Shown here in pieces: positions 8,002 through 17,485 of a stretch of 64,000 nt of DNA. Made by a program: the position numbers and the translations under genes. The notes beneath the pieces were generated by a model, which searched no databases, was not told the origin of the DNA, and worked only from the letters and a program-made list of their open reading frames with translations. The DNA is from an uncultured Clostridia bacterium (GTDB lineage Bacteria; Bacillota; Clostridia; Christensenellales; UBA1242). The stretch covers positions 53,425 to 117,424 of the forward strand of contig CANCYS010000001.1 of assembly GCA_947382485.1 (NCBI GenBank), in the 5' to 3' direction. Each line of letters opens with the position of its first letter. Within the stretch, counting starts at the first letter, position 1.

Positions 8002-11000
8002 CTAAACTTTTACTAAATATATGCTTATATTTTCACCATTAATATCAACTTGCACAGCATCTTTATTCTTTTCAAAATATAATCCATCAGCAAGAGTATC
8101 CTGGCAAATTGTATCAACATATTTTTTAAGCACATCTTCTATCTCACTTGAAGCTGAAACATAAATTTTGATATGATTGGTAACTTCAAAACCTGTATCT
8201 TTTCTCGTTTGTTGAACTTTGCTTATAAGTTCACGCACAAGTCCAAGTTCTACAAGTTCAGGTGTAAGTTCTGTGCTGAGAACAACCGTCATCTTGCCAT
8301 CACTTTCAGATGTGAAGCCTTCTTTGCTTATTGGAGAAATAAGCAAATCTTCCTTTGAAAGTTCAACTGTTTCACCATCAACATCGAAACTGAATGTTTC
8401 TCCTCTGTTTACTGTGTCTACAACTTGAATGGCATCACAACTTGCAAGATAATTTCTGATTGCACCAATCTTTGAACCATATTTTGGCCCTAAAATTTTG
8501 AGTTGTGGTTTCAAATCATAATTCAAATATTCCTTTGCATCATGAACAAATTCAACTGCTTGAACATTTAATTCATCTTCAATAAGAGAAATAAGTTCAT
8601 TTGAAAGGCTCATTTTTTCAGCAGTGGCAACAATTATTTTTGAAAGTGGTTGTCTATTTTTTAAGCCACTGGCATTTCTTGTGCTTCTGCCAAGAACAAC
8701 AATGTCAAGAACAGTTTCCATACCTTCATTTAAACTTTCATATATCATAGATTCATCAGCAACTGGCCAGTCACAAAGATGCAAACTGATTGGAGCTGAT
8801 TCATCGACGCTTCTAACAATGTTTTGATAAATTTGTTCAGTGATAAGCGGAACAAATGGTGCAGCAAGTTTACATAACTCAACCAAACAATGATAAAGTG
8901 TTGTAAATGCGGCTGTTTTATCATCACTTTCACCACTAACCCAAAATCTTTCACGACTTCTTCTGACATACCAATTTGACAAACTATCTACAAATTCATT
9001 AATTTGTCTTGCTGGCTCACAAGTTACATAGTTTTCTAAATTTTTACTTACATTTTTTATAAGTTTATTAAGTTCAGAAACAATCCATCTATCCATGAGT
9101 GTGAGTTTTACATCTTTGATTGAATGTTTTGTTCCATCGAATTTATCGATATCTGCATATAAGACATAAAAGGCATAAGTGTTCCATAAAGTTCCCATAA
9201 ACTTACGTTCAAAATCTTCTAATGCTTCCATATTGAAATTTGTTGTAACCCATGGAGCATTTGAAATGTAGAAATACCATCTTGCAGCATCTGCACCAGC
9301 ATTATCAAAAACTTCCCAAGGTGTTACGGCATTTCCCAAGCTTTTGCTCATTTTCTTTCCAAATTTGTCATTGACAAGTCCAAGTGGAAGACAACGCTTG
9401 TATGGTGACTTTCCAAAAAGCAATGTGTTTACAGCAAGCATTGAATAGAACCAACCACGAGTTTGATCCATACCTTCACTAATAAACTCTGCTGGGAATG
9501 ATTTTTCAAAAAGTTCTTTGTTTTCAAATGGATAATGAAGTTGTGCAAATGGCATACTTCCACTATCATACCAGCAATCAAGAACCTCAGGAGTTCTGTG
9601 CATATCTTTTCCGCATTTTTCACACTTGAATGTAATTGAATCAACAAAAGGCTTGTGCAAATCAATTTCTTGATTTTCAGGAATTCCACCTAGTTTTTTA
9701 AGTTCTGCAACACTTCCAACAACATGAATGTGTCCACATTCACAAACCCAAAATGGAAGAGGTGTTCCCCAATATCTGTTTCTTGCAATATCCCAATCAA
9801 TGAGTGAACGCAAAAATCCCCCCATTCTACCTTCACCAATTGTTGCAGGACGCCAATCAACTTTTGAATTGTTTTCAATAAGTTCATCTTTAAGTGCTGT
9901 GGTTTTTACAAACCAACTGCTTCTTGCATAATAAATAAGTGGTGTTTTACATCTCCAACAGAATGGATATGAGTGAACATGTGGCATTTCTTTTAAAATT
10001 TTGCCATTATCTTTTAAATAATCAATAATAAGTGGATCTGCATCTTTAACAAATCTACCAGCAAAAATTCCTGTTTCAGCAGACATGTTACCATTGTCAT
10101 CAACAAGTTGAACAAATGGCAAATCATAAGCCTTTCCAACATTACTATCATCTTCACCAAAAGCAGGAGCAATATGAACAATTCCAGTTCCGTCAGTGAG
10201 AGTTACATATTCAGCATTTGTGATATACCATGCCTTACCTTCATACTTTTCTTTTACAAAACTAAAAAGTGGTTCATATTTTCTATATTCATAATCTTTA
10301 CCTTTTTTAGTTTCAATTTTTTCATATTCTTCTTCTGAAAACAAACTAGAAATCAAAGCATCAGCCATGATGAAATATTCATCACCTACTTTTATTTTTG
10401 AATAATCTTCTTTTGCATTCATACAAAGTGCAACATTTGATGGAAGTGTCCAAGGAGTTGTTGTCCAAGCAAGATAATAGGTATTTTCTTCATCAAGAGC
10501 CTTAAACTTAGCAAAAACTGTTCTGTCTTTAACATCTTGATAACCTTGTGCAACTTCGTGACTTGACAGACTTGTGGCACATCTTGGGCAATATGGCACA
10601 ATTCTATAACCCTTATAAACAAGTCCTTTTTTGTGCATTTCAGACAAGCTCCACCACTCACTTTCAATGTAATCATTTTTGTATGTAACATAAGCATCAT
10701 CAGTGTCAACGGTGTAACCCATACGATCTGAAAACTTTTCCCACATATCTTTGTATTTCCAAACACTTTCACGACATTTTGAAATAAATGGTTCAATGCC
10801 AAATTTTTCAATGTCTTGTTTTCCAGTTGAACCAATAATTTTTTCAACTTCAAGTTCAACAGGAAGACCATGAGTGTCCCAACCTGCTTTACGCAAAATA
10901 TTTTTACCTTTCATTGTGTTATAACGCAAAAATACGTCTTTTATTGTTCTTGTTAAAACATGGCCAATGTGTGGTTTTCCATTGGCTGTTGGTGGTCCTT

Positions 11001-11133
11001 CATAAAAAGTGTAAGGTTCACCATTTTTGTTTTTTTCAATCATTTTTTTGATGACTTCATTGTCTTTCCAAAACTTAGCAATTTCTTCTTCTCTTTCTGC
11101 AAAATTTAATTTCGTGTCAACTTTCTTATACAT
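8002..11133 (-). CDS. ileS: Isoleucyl-tRNA synthetase (eukaryote-like class, IleS2)
   Basis: 1043 aa. Charges tRNA-Ile in the cytoplasm. Class I signatures: GKPHIGHV (HIGH) near residue 55 and KKMSKSLGN (KMSKS) near 600, with the CP1 editing domain between and an anticodon-binding domain after. The N-terminus MYKKVDTKLNF and the length above 1,000 aa, without the C-terminal zinc finger of the 920-aa type, place it by eye in the IleS2 group, many members of which are naturally tolerant to mupirocin. Expression is controlled by the T-box leader directly upstream. Confidence 0.96.
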   Translation of the reverse strand: MYKKVDTKLNFAEREEEIAKFWKDNEVIKKMIEKNKNGEPYTFYEGPPTANGKPHIGHVLTRTIKDVFLRYNTMKGKNILRKAGWDTHGLPVELEVEKIIGSTGKQDIEKFGIEPFISKCRESVWKYKDMWEKFSDRMGYTVDTDDAYVTYKNDYIESEWWSLSEMHKKGLVYKGYRIVPYCPRCATSLSSHEVAQGYQDVKDRTVFAKFKALDEENTYYLAWTTTPWTLPSNVALCMNAKEDYSKIKVGDEYFIMADALISSLFSEEEYEKIETKKGKDYEYRKYEPLFSFVKEKYEGKAWYITNAEYVTLTDGTGIVHIAPAFGEDDSNVGKAYDLPFVQLVDDNGNMSAETGIFAGRFVKDADPLIIDYLKDNGKILKEMPHVHSYPFCWRCKTPLIYYARSSWFVKTTALKDELIENNSKVDWRPATIGEGRMGGFLRSLIDWDIARNRYWGTPLPFWVCECGHIHVVGSVAELKKLGGIPENQEIDLHKPFVDSITFKCEKCGKDMHRTPEVLDCWYDSGSMPFAQLHYPFENKELFEKSFPAEFISEGMDQTRGWFYSMLAVNTLLFGKSPYKRCLPLGLVNDKFGKKMSKSLGNAVTPWEVFDNAGADAARWYFYISNAPWVTTNFNMEALEDFERKFMGTLWNTYAFYVLYADIDKFDGTKHSIKDVKLTLMDRWIVSELNKLIKNVSKNLENYVTCEPARQINEFVDSLSNWYVRRSRERFWVSGESDDKTAAFTTLYHCLVELCKLAAPFVPLITEQIYQNIVRSVDESAPISLHLCDWPVADESMIYESLNEGMETVLDIVVLGRSTRNASGLKNRQPLSKIIVATAEKMSLSNELISLIEDELNVQAVEFVHDAKEYLNYDLKPQLKILGPKYGSKIGAIRNYLASCDAIQVVDTVNRGETFSFDVDGETVELSKEDLLISPISKEGFTSESDGKMTVVLSTELTPELVELGLVRELISKVQQTRKDTGFEVTNHIKIYVSASSEIEDVLKKYVDTICQDTLADGLYFEKNKDAVQVDINGENISIYLVKV

Positions 11134-11440
11134 AAAATTCTCCCGTTATAATATTTTGAATATTTAGGCTTAAACATACAAAAAACCTAAACAAATATAA
11201 GAAACTCCCACATTTGTTTAGGTTAAGTTTACCACTTATATTTTTCGTATGCACTAACATGCACCACCTTTTTAACGGTCAGTCCCCGTAAACAACTACT
11301 AAAAGAAAACTTTGTTCGCCATTTCTGCTAAGTTAGTGATACCTTTTGATTTTACTTATTTGCTCGCACCAACCGCAAACTCTCTTAAAGATATTATTCA
11401 AAAAGCGTGTCTAACCTCAAACGCATTTATATTCAATATG
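11134..11440 (-). promoter_or_regulatory. Isoleucine T-box leader of ileS
   Basis: About 305-nt untranslated leader on the minus strand. Stem I carries AGAGAG followed by GGTTGGTGCGAGC, typical of T-box distal elements. The specifier loop contains an Ile codon ATC (11340-11338) in GGTATCAC. Further down, AAAAAGGTGGTGC (near 11261-11275) is the T-box bulge; its UGGU can pair with the ACCA end of uncharged tRNA-Ile. A terminator follows at 11224-11184. Uncharged tRNA-Ile should favour antitermination. The T-box core departs from the usual GGGTGGNACCGCG. This fills the 377-nt gap between ileS and murC. Confidence 0.9.
11184..11224 (-). terminator. Regulated terminator inside the T-box
   Basis: 13-bp perfect stem (11184-11196 with 11212-11224) and a 15-nt loop, followed by six U on the minus strand. 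Its upstream arm would compete with the antiterminator. Confidence 0.88.
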
Positions 11441-11446
11441 TTTTTA

Positions 11447-11475
11447 TTATAAGTTGACTTTAAAATTTTGTCAAT
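11447..11475 (-). promoter_or_regulatory. Consensus promoter of the ileS T-box transcript
   Basis: Minus strand: TTGACA (11475-11470), 17-nt spacer, TATAAT (11452-11447). It lies just beyond the murC stop codon. Confidence 0.88.
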
Positions 11476-11510
11476 ATTTTATAAACCATTTTATTGAAAA
11501 TAAATTACTA

Positions 11511-12896
11511 TTATATCTTATTTTTATATTTAAATTTTTCTGCCAATTTCTCAATTGTTCCTGCACCAAGAATCATTACAACATCGCCTTTTTTGACAAT
11601 ATCACTTATTCGATTATAAATTTCATCATAGGTTAAAAGATATTCCACCTCTTTAACAAACTCCGAAGTTTTTTTTGCAAGAACATCAGCTTCAAAACCT
11701 TCGCTCATGTCTTCTCTTGCAGAATATGCAGGTGAAAATATTACATGGTCTGAGCCATAAAAAGATTTTGCAAAATCATCAAGTAAAAATTTTGTTCTTG
11801 AATATGTGTGTGGTTCAAAAACACAAACGACCTTTCCTTTTGTCTTGAATGTTAAATCTTTTGCAACTTTAACCATTTTTTCAATCTGTTTTGGATGATG
11901 TGCATAATCATGATAAATTTCTGCACCTAGTAAGTCACAAATTTTTTCACACCTTCTTTCAACACCAGAAAAATTTTCTATTGCTTCTTTCATATCATTA
12001 AAATCAATCGCACAAGAAATTCCAACTAAAATGGAAGCGAGTGCATTTAAGATGTTGTGTTTTCCAATTATATTTAACTTGATGTTGCCAAGTTTATATC
12101 TCATAAACATTACATCAAAAGAATAATAGCAAGGTTTATATTGTTTTATATTTGTCGCTCTTAAATCTGCTTTTTTATCTAAACCAAAAGTAACAACATC
12201 TTCATCTTCAATAAATTCTTTTGAATTTTCATCATCAATACATGCAATTGAAACACCCTGATAACGTTTATTGTTTTTGAATTTTTTAAATGAATTTTTA
12301 ACACCCTCAATGTTTTTAAAATAATCAAGATGATCACCATCAACATTAAGCACAACAGAAACATTTGGTTTTATATATAAAAAATTATCCATATACTCAC
12401 AGGCTTCTGTTATAAAAAATTTTTTATTTCCAATTTTAAAATTTGAATGAATTGAATTAAGAACCCCTCCAATGTGAAAAGTTGGTTTTAAATTTGCTTT
12501 TAAAAATATTTCTGATATCATCGCAGTGGTTGTTGTCTTTCCATGACTACCAGCAATTGCAACAACAAATTTATAACAATTTGCAATCATACCCAAAAGT
12601 TCTGCCCTTTTCAAAATCAGAAGATTGTTTTGTTTTGCATAAGAAAATTCTTCATTATCTTCATGTATTGCAGAACTATAAACTACTACATCAGCACTTT
12701 CAACATTTGACTTAAAATGACCTTTATAAACTTTTATACCTTTCTTTTGAAGTATTTGCGTTTCAGCATTTTCTGCTAAATCTGAACCTTGAACTTTTAC
12801 TCCATTAGCAAATAAAATTTGAGCAAGGGCACTCATACTTATTCCACCAATACCAATGAAATGTACTACTTTGTTTTTTAAATTTTTAATTTCCAT
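11511..12896 (-). CDS. murC: UDP-N-acetylmuramate--L-alanine ligase
   Basis: 461 aa from the ATG at 12896; a TTG seven codons upstream in frame is possible and neither has a clear ribosome site. Adds L-alanine to UDP-MurNAc in cytoplasmic peptidoglycan precursor synthesis. Rossmann motif HFIGIGGISMSALA, P-loop AGSHGKTTTTAM, and the central Mur-ligase segments EACEYMDNF and DYAHHP are all seen. Full family length. Upstream it is separated from the WG-repeat gene by a terminator; downstream it abuts the ileS promoter. Confidence 0.95.
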   Translation of the reverse strand: MEIKNLKNKVVHFIGIGGISMSALAQILFANGVKVQGSDLAENAETQILQKKGIKVYKGHFKSNVESADVVVYSSAIHEDNEEFSYAKQNNLLILKRAELLGMIANCYKFVVAIAGSHGKTTTTAMISEIFLKANLKPTFHIGGVLNSIHSNFKIGNKKFFITEACEYMDNFLYIKPNVSVVLNVDGDHLDYFKNIEGVKNSFKKFKNNKRYQGVSIACIDDENSKEFIEDEDVVTFGLDKKADLRATNIKQYKPCYYSFDVMFMRYKLGNIKLNIIGKHNILNALASILVGISCAIDFNDMKEAIENFSGVERRCEKICDLLGAEIYHDYAHHPKQIEKMVKVAKDLTFKTKGKVVCVFEPHTYSRTKFLLDDFAKSFYGSDHVIFSPAYSAREDMSEGFEADVLAKKTSEFVKEVEYLLTYDEIYNRISDIVKKGDVVMILGAGTIEKLAEKFKYKNKI

Positions 12897-12953
12897 AGTA
12901 ATATGATATTCTAACAAAAAAACATTGGTGATAATATTAAATAAATAAAAAAA

Positions 12954-12980
12954 CGAGTATTATATCACACATAACACTCG
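12954..12980 (-). terminator. Terminator of the WG-repeat gene
   Basis: 10-bp stem (12954-12963 with 12971-12980). One pair is G-U on the minus strand but A-C on the plus strand, so it works only in the minus direction; a U-run follows. The arm GTGTTATG echoes the repeated terminator core. Confidence 0.8.
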
Positions 12981-13002
12981 AATTTTTCGAAGATTACATC
13001 AA

Positions 13003-14439
13003 TTATACATTTACATATGTATTAAAAACAATATTTGCAAATTTTGCACTAGTAATGTATTTTCCACTCTTATTAATGATTCCATACTTACCATCAACGG
13101 TCATAACTATTGCAAAACCATCAATGTAGCAGTTTGAAGCGAATCTGAGTGTTGGCTCAAAAATCACCTTTCCATTATCATTAATATAACCATAATAACC
13201 TGCTTTTTTGAACACTGCAATTCCGTTTGAAAAATCGCTAAGTTCATCACATTCAAAAGTGAATTTTGTTTTAAAATCACTTCCAAGAACGGTAAAGAAT
13301 TTTTCATCTTGTTTTGCTTTAACAACTGCAATTTTATTGAAACTTGATGCGTAGTAAAACTTTTCTTCAATAACTGGTTTTCCATTAAAATCTAAATATC
13401 CAAACTTTTCACCAGTTGTTGAATAGACTAAATATTTTCCTCCACCAAATGTTAAAGATTGATATTTTGCTTCAATAACAGTTTCAAGTTTACTATTTAA
13501 AACACCAAACTTTTCACCTAAATTAACAATCATATAACCATTTGATAATCTTTGAACTGAGTTTAAATTATACTCATCATAAACAAAGTTTCCATTCATA
13601 TCAATGATAACAGTTTTGTTGTCACCACTGCTATCGCTATAATTGACAACAGCAAATCCGTTTTTATCAAATGGATTTGTTTTATCATATATTGGACCTG
13701 TGAGTTTTGTTCCATCAAGTTTTACATAGCCATATTTTTCATCAATAGCATACGCAAATACACCATTTGAAATGCTTGCAATGTCATCAAATTTAAAATC
13801 AAATACTTTATCACCTTTAAGGTTTATTAAGCCAAATTTTCCTTCATACTTTGCAGCAGCATATCCATTTTCAAATGGTTTAATATTTTCATAGAAATAT
13901 CCTTTCAAGTTATCCTTGGAAACATTATTAGTGTTTGGATTTTTAGTTAAAACTTTACCATTTGAATTTATAACTCCATACTTACCTTCAAACTTGACAA
14001 TTGCAACACCATTTTCAAAAGAAAGTGCTTCATCATAAATTGCCCTAATTTTTAATTTACCTTCGGTGTTAATGTAACCATACTTGTCACCAATTTTAAC
14101 AAGTGCAAGTCCATTGCTTGAAAAGTTTAATGCTGAATCATATTTGTATCCAATCTTATTAGTACCCTTAGAGTTTACATATCCCCATTTTCCATTGTCG
14201 CCTTGAACTGCGACTAAATCCATACTAAAAAGAGCGTTCGCCTTTTGCATTGGTCTTGCAAACATACAAATTAAAAATGTTACAAATCCAATAACAACCA
14301 AAACTGAACAAACTATTAAAACAATATTTCTTACTTTCTTTTTAGAATTTTTTGGTTTTTGCTTTTTTATTTCACTCTCATTATTTTCAATTATTTTTTC
14401 TTCTTTATCAGTGGTTTTCTCTTTTTTAATGTCTCTCAT
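13003..14439 (-). CDS. WG-repeat (KWG) membrane-anchored protein
   Basis: 478 aa from the ATG at 14439, which follows AAAGGTGA; the frame is open three codons further to a GTG. An acidic and lysine-rich cytoplasmic N-terminus (about 1-38), one membrane segment (about 40-62), then about nine copies of a 40-50-residue repeat, each with a K(W/F/Y)G(Y/V/L)(I/V)N core such as GKWGYVNSKG, KYGYINTEG and KYGVINSNG. WG repeats form beta structures and are usually taken as ligand or protein binding; the partner here is unknown. Orientation suggests the repeats face outward. Own terminator. Confidence 0.85.
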   Translation of the reverse strand: MRDIKKEKTTDKEEKIIENNESEIKKQKPKNSKKKVRNIVLIVCSVLVVIGFVTFLICMFARPMQKANALFSMDLVAVQGDNGKWGYVNSKGTNKIGYKYDSALNFSSNGLALVKIGDKYGYINTEGKLKIRAIYDEALSFENGVAIVKFEGKYGVINSNGKVLTKNPNTNNVSKDNLKGYFYENIKPFENGYAAAKYEGKFGLINLKGDKVFDFKFDDIASISNGVFAYAIDEKYGYVKLDGTKLTGPIYDKTNPFDKNGFAVVNYSDSSGDNKTVIIDMNGNFVYDEYNLNSVQRLSNGYMIVNLGEKFGVLNSKLETVIEAKYQSLTFGGGKYLVYSTTGEKFGYLDFNGKPVIEEKFYYASSFNKIAVVKAKQDEKFFTVLGSDFKTKFTFECDELSDFSNGIAVFKKAGYYGYINDNGKVIFEPTLRFASNCYIDGFAIVMTVDGKYGIINKSGKYITSAKFANIVFNTYVNV

Positions 14440-14515
14440 AAAAATCACCTTTACTATAATATATTAACATAATACCATAAAACTTTCCGAATGTTAAACA
14501 GAAAATATAAAAAAA

Positions 14516-14533
14516 ACATGCAAATTTGCATGT
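14516..14533 (-). terminator. Terminator of spoVG
   Basis: 18-nt perfect palindrome acatgcaaatttgcatgt with a U-run on the minus strand, 33 nt past the spoVG stop codon. Confidence 0.7.
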
Positions 14534-14566
14534 CTTTTAATTCCCATTTAGAATAAGAGTAGAATA

Positions 14567-14842
14567 TTACTCTTCAACTGCATTGGCATTTGCTTCTTCA
14601 AAAGCCTTTAAAACGATTTCTTTAATCATTTCTCTGGTTTCTGTGTTGAGTGGATGAACAATGTCTTTGAATTCTCCATCTGGTGTTTTTCTGCTTGGCA
14701 TTGCAATGAAGTAACCTTCGTTACCTTCAATAACTTTGATGTCATGCACAACAAAGCATTCATCGATAGTGATTGAAGCACTAGCCTTAATTTTGCTCTT
14801 GTCTGTTTTTACAATGCGAACTCTTACGTCTGATATTTTCAT
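14567..14842 (-). CDS. spoVG: Septation/regulatory protein SpoVG
   Basis: 91 aa, start set by AAGGAG seven nt upstream. SpoVG is a small nucleic-acid-binding regulator that affects septation and sporulation in Bacilli and virulence or envelope genes in other Firmicutes. The core [11 protein letters not shown], then [19 protein letters not shown] and FKDIVHPLN, matches the family over its whole length. Its presence does not prove sporulation. The short 5' leader contains a small hairpin; own terminator. Confidence 0.96.
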   Translation of the reverse strand: MKISDVRVRIVKTDKSKIKASASITIDECFVVHDIKVIEGNEGYFIAMPSRKTPDGEFKDIVHPLNTETREMIKEIVLKAFEEANANAVEE

Positions 14843-14866
14843 ATTCTGCTCCTTGAAATTTAAGTT

Positions 14867-14882
14867 TTGTCTTTATAGACAA
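14867..14882 (-). promoter_or_regulatory. Hairpin in the spoVG 5' leader
   Basis: TTGTCT (14882-14877 on the minus strand), a 4-nt loop and AGACAA, about 15 nt upstream of the ribosome site. It may stabilise the mRNA 5' end or bind a regulator; no direct evidence. Confidence 0.35.
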
Positions 14883-14931
14883 TTTAATTTTATAACATTA
14901 CACTAAAAATAGCAAATAATTTTAAATATAT

Positions 14932-15915
14932 TTATTTATTTTCAGGTGAATTTTCATGTTTTTCTCTATACTTTTGAAGTATTCTCTTTAATCCTTCTGC
15001 AATATTTTTAGATGAATCTGAATCATTCAAACCAAAATATGCATTTGCAAGAGTATAACCAGTGATACTTCCACAGTCAAAATAAAGTCCATCAAAAATA
15101 CAAGCTGAAACACCACCTTCTTTTGCTCTATCACTGATAACATCAGTCATGCAATATTCTCCATTTGTCCTTGGTTTAGATTTTTCAATCATATCAAACA
15201 CATTTGATGTAAACAAATATCTTGCAAAACCCATGATATTGCTTGGTTCAGTGCCTTTTTCTGGTTTTTCAATAACATCAAGCATTTTAACACCTTTATA
15301 GCCAACACTATCGCCCAAAATCATTGATGAATATTTATAAATCTCATCTCTTGAAACTTCTCTTCCATAAATTATATAGTCACCTGTTAAATTATAAACT
15401 TCAATAAGTTCTTTTGCAACAGACTTTCCATCTTCATATATGCAAATATCATCACCATTAACAACAATAAATGGCTCGTCTTTTGCCCAACCTTTTCCTG
15501 CATAAATCGCAGCTGATGATCCCATTTTTTGAAAATCTGGATTTTCATAGATTTCACCATCAAAATTATGAATCATATCATCTTGATTGATGTATGTAAT
15601 TTTAAGTTTACTCATTATATACTGATATTCTTCAAGTAAATTCAACTTTCCTGATGCAATAACTTTTTCAATATATTCTTGTGGTGGATTGATAAAGTTT
15701 ACAAAACTATCTTGTTTTAAAGTATTTCCAATAATTAAAACATCTTCAATCCCTGCATTCACTAAATCTTTTAAATGATACATCAAAATTGGTTTATTTC
15801 CAATTGCAATAAGTTCCTTTGCACCTGCAAGTGTTACTGGCAAAAATCTTGTTCCAAGACCACCAGCAAGAACCATTGCTTTTCTAACTCTTTTTTTATT
15901 CTCTAATCTTTCCAT
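14932..15915 (-). CDS. galU: UTP--glucose-1-phosphate uridylyltransferase (GalU-like)
   Basis: 327 aa with GGAGG before the ATG. Forms UDP-glucose for glycolipid and polysaccharide synthesis. The nucleotidyltransferase signature KAMVLAGGLGTRFLP (13-27) and the KELIAIGNKPIL segment match GalU; VVNGDD is the metal-binding region and VIEKP is also conserved. The segment after KE is less like classical GalU (MLPIVDKP), so a related sugar-1-phosphate nucleotidyltransferase is possible. Ends in a short charged tail (EKHENSPENK). Two glycosyltransferases in the window (GT2 and GT4) could use its product. Confidence 0.85.
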   Translation of the reverse strand: MERLENKKRVRKAMVLAGGLGTRFLPVTLAGAKELIAIGNKPILMYHLKDLVNAGIEDVLIIGNTLKQDSFVNFINPPQEYIEKVIASGKLNLLEEYQYIMSKLKITYINQDDMIHNFDGEIYENPDFQKMGSSAAIYAGKGWAKDEPFIVVNGDDICIYEDGKSVAKELIEVYNLTGDYIIYGREVSRDEIYKYSSMILGDSVGYKGVKMLDVIEKPEKGTEPSNIMGFARYLFTSNVFDMIEKSKPRTNGEYCMTDVISDRAKEGGVSACIFDGLYFDCGSITGYTLANAYFGLNDSDSSKNIAEGLKRILQKYREKHENSPENK

Positions 15916-15971
15916 TTTTCCTCCATATTTAATGAGAATTTTTGCTTTTGTTTTTTATTCTACTAGTAAAT

Positions 15972-15999
15972 ATTTTACCATATTTAAAACTTTATTCAA
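15972..15999 (-). promoter_or_regulatory. Promoter of the galU-like gene
   Basis: Minus strand: TTGAAT (15999-15994), 16-nt spacer, TAAAAT (15977-15972) with an upstream TGG (extended -10). Confidence 0.55.
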
Positions 16000-16061
16000 A
16001 CACAAAACCATTCATAATAGATTTTAACGTATATATTTTTTTTCTAATCATTATAACTAGA

Positions 16062-17345
16062 TTATAATATTTCATATTTAATTAATTTCTTTTCATATCT
16101 CATTAAACATAAATTGAATATTGGAAGTGCAAAAATTGACACTCCGAGCAATACTTTTGTTGCAATCAAAATACCTTCTGTTCCCCAAACAGCGCCAAGA
16201 AGACCAGCCCCAACCATCACTGCAAAGACCACAATTCTTGCGATTTGCAATGCGTTTTCAATACAACATTGATACTCGGCAATATCATGATATAATCCAA
16301 GTTTTTTGAGCATAACATTTCTGAAAACATCATAAAAGTATGTGTGTACAACTGCTAAAACTGTGTATACACAATTATAAATAATAACTGTTACTGTATT
16401 AACTTTAAATATTAACAAAAATGCAGAAGCAACTGTTAGTGTCGCTGCTAAAATGAAAATGTAATTTCTCTTTCCTGCTTTTGTAAATCTAAGAAAAATT
16501 AACATCAGCATTGCAAAAAATGATATAACACCTGTCAAAATTCCAAGTGTGAAGTTTGAATTGAAACTATACATGATAAGCACTGTGTTTAGTGGAGTAA
16601 TTATTGAAATTGTTCCATAAACAAATCCAAGTATAAAAATTGTTGTAACAATCTTTTTCTTCTCACCTAAATTTTTAATATCCTTAAAAAATCCTTTGAG
16701 ATCATAACCTGAATTTTCTGGTCTTTTAGATTTTATAAAGAACGAAACAACAAATTGAATAGCAATTATAACAAGAACTATTATTGCTGTCACATTAAAT
16801 GACTCTGCATCAACAATTTTTCCAAGTGCAATTGGAATGACGATACTTACAAACTTTTCAACACTAAGTTGAATTGTTGAATAATTTTTTACAAGAGAAT
16901 TTGGTATTAACTCATTTTTCATGATGTTGTAACTAGACCAATAAAAACCTTCTGATAAACCATGAATGAGTCCTGCAAGTGCAACAAATTTTGCTAAATC
17001 TTTTCCAAACAAAACAACACTAAGCATAAATAGACCACGAATTATAATTGCTATCCTATAAAAAATTACCCTATTTGTTTTATCAATAAATATTGACAAA
17101 ACATTATAAATTGCAAACATAAAAATATATTGAACTAAATAAAATAATCCAATATTGAATATATAATTTTCAGAAACAGAATATATATATGATACTAAAA
17201 ACGTACTAACAAAAATACTAACTATATTATTAATAGCATGGGTTGAAAGAAGTGAATAAGATGTTACATTAAGTTTTTTCTGTTTAACTGCTGTATTTTC
17301 AGCAGGAATATCAGAAACAATTTCTTCATTTTGAATTGTATCCAT
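16062..17345 (-). CDS. MFS-family membrane transporter
   Basis: 427 aa with GGAGAATCT before the ATG. About twelve hydrophobic segments starting near residue 30, two halves separated by a basic cytoplasmic loop around SKRPENSGYDLKGFFKDIK (about 208-230). This fits a major facilitator transporter. The substrate cannot be read from the sequence. Single gene with its own promoter, divergent from the SPFH gene. Confidence 0.75.
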   Translation of the reverse strand: MDTIQNEEIVSDIPAENTAVKQKKLNVTSYSLLSTHAINNIVSIFVSTFLVSYIYSVSENYIFNIGLFYLVQYIFMFAIYNVLSIFIDKTNRVIFYRIAIIIRGLFMLSVVLFGKDLAKFVALAGLIHGLSEGFYWSSYNIMKNELIPNSLVKNYSTIQLSVEKFVSIVIPIALGKIVDAESFNVTAIIVLVIIAIQFVVSFFIKSKRPENSGYDLKGFFKDIKNLGEKKKIVTTIFILGFVYGTISIITPLNTVLIMYSFNSNFTLGILTGVISFFAMLMLIFLRFTKAGKRNYIFILAATLTVASAFLLIFKVNTVTVIIYNCVYTVLAVVHTYFYDVFRNVMLKKLGLYHDIAEYQCCIENALQIARIVVFAVMVGAGLLGAVWGTEGILIATKVLLGVSIFALPIFNLCLMRYEKKLIKYEIL

Positions 17346-17383
17346 AGATTCTCCGAAATCATTTTTCCTTTTAATATATCGAC

Positions 17384-17411
17384 ATTATAACACAAAATAT
17401 TTGTTTTACAA
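17384..17411 (-). promoter_or_regulatory. Promoter of the MFS gene
   Basis: Minus strand: TTGTAA (17411-17406), 16-nt spacer, TATAAT (17389-17384). Confidence 0.65.
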
Positions 17412-17431
17412 AAAAAATAACTATAAAATAC

Positions 17432-17460
17432 TTGTTAAATTAAAATAAAGCATATATAAT
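17432..17460 (+). promoter_or_regulatory. Promoter of the SPFH gene
   Basis: TTGTTA (17432-17437), 17-nt spacer, TATAAT (17455-17460), about 26 nt before the ATG. Divergent from the MFS promoter. Confidence 0.7.
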
Positions 17461-17485
17461 TAAATTATCAAAAATGGAGGTCATT

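Noticed and set aside
12897..12917. TTG start for murC seven codons upstream
   Set aside because: Possible, but it has no ribosome site either, and the ATG at 12896 fits the family N-terminus; kept as an alternative only.
13003..14439. WG repeats as a DNA repeat or CRISPR-like array
   Set aside because: The repeats are at protein level with varied DNA; no fixed-length spacers or identical repeats.
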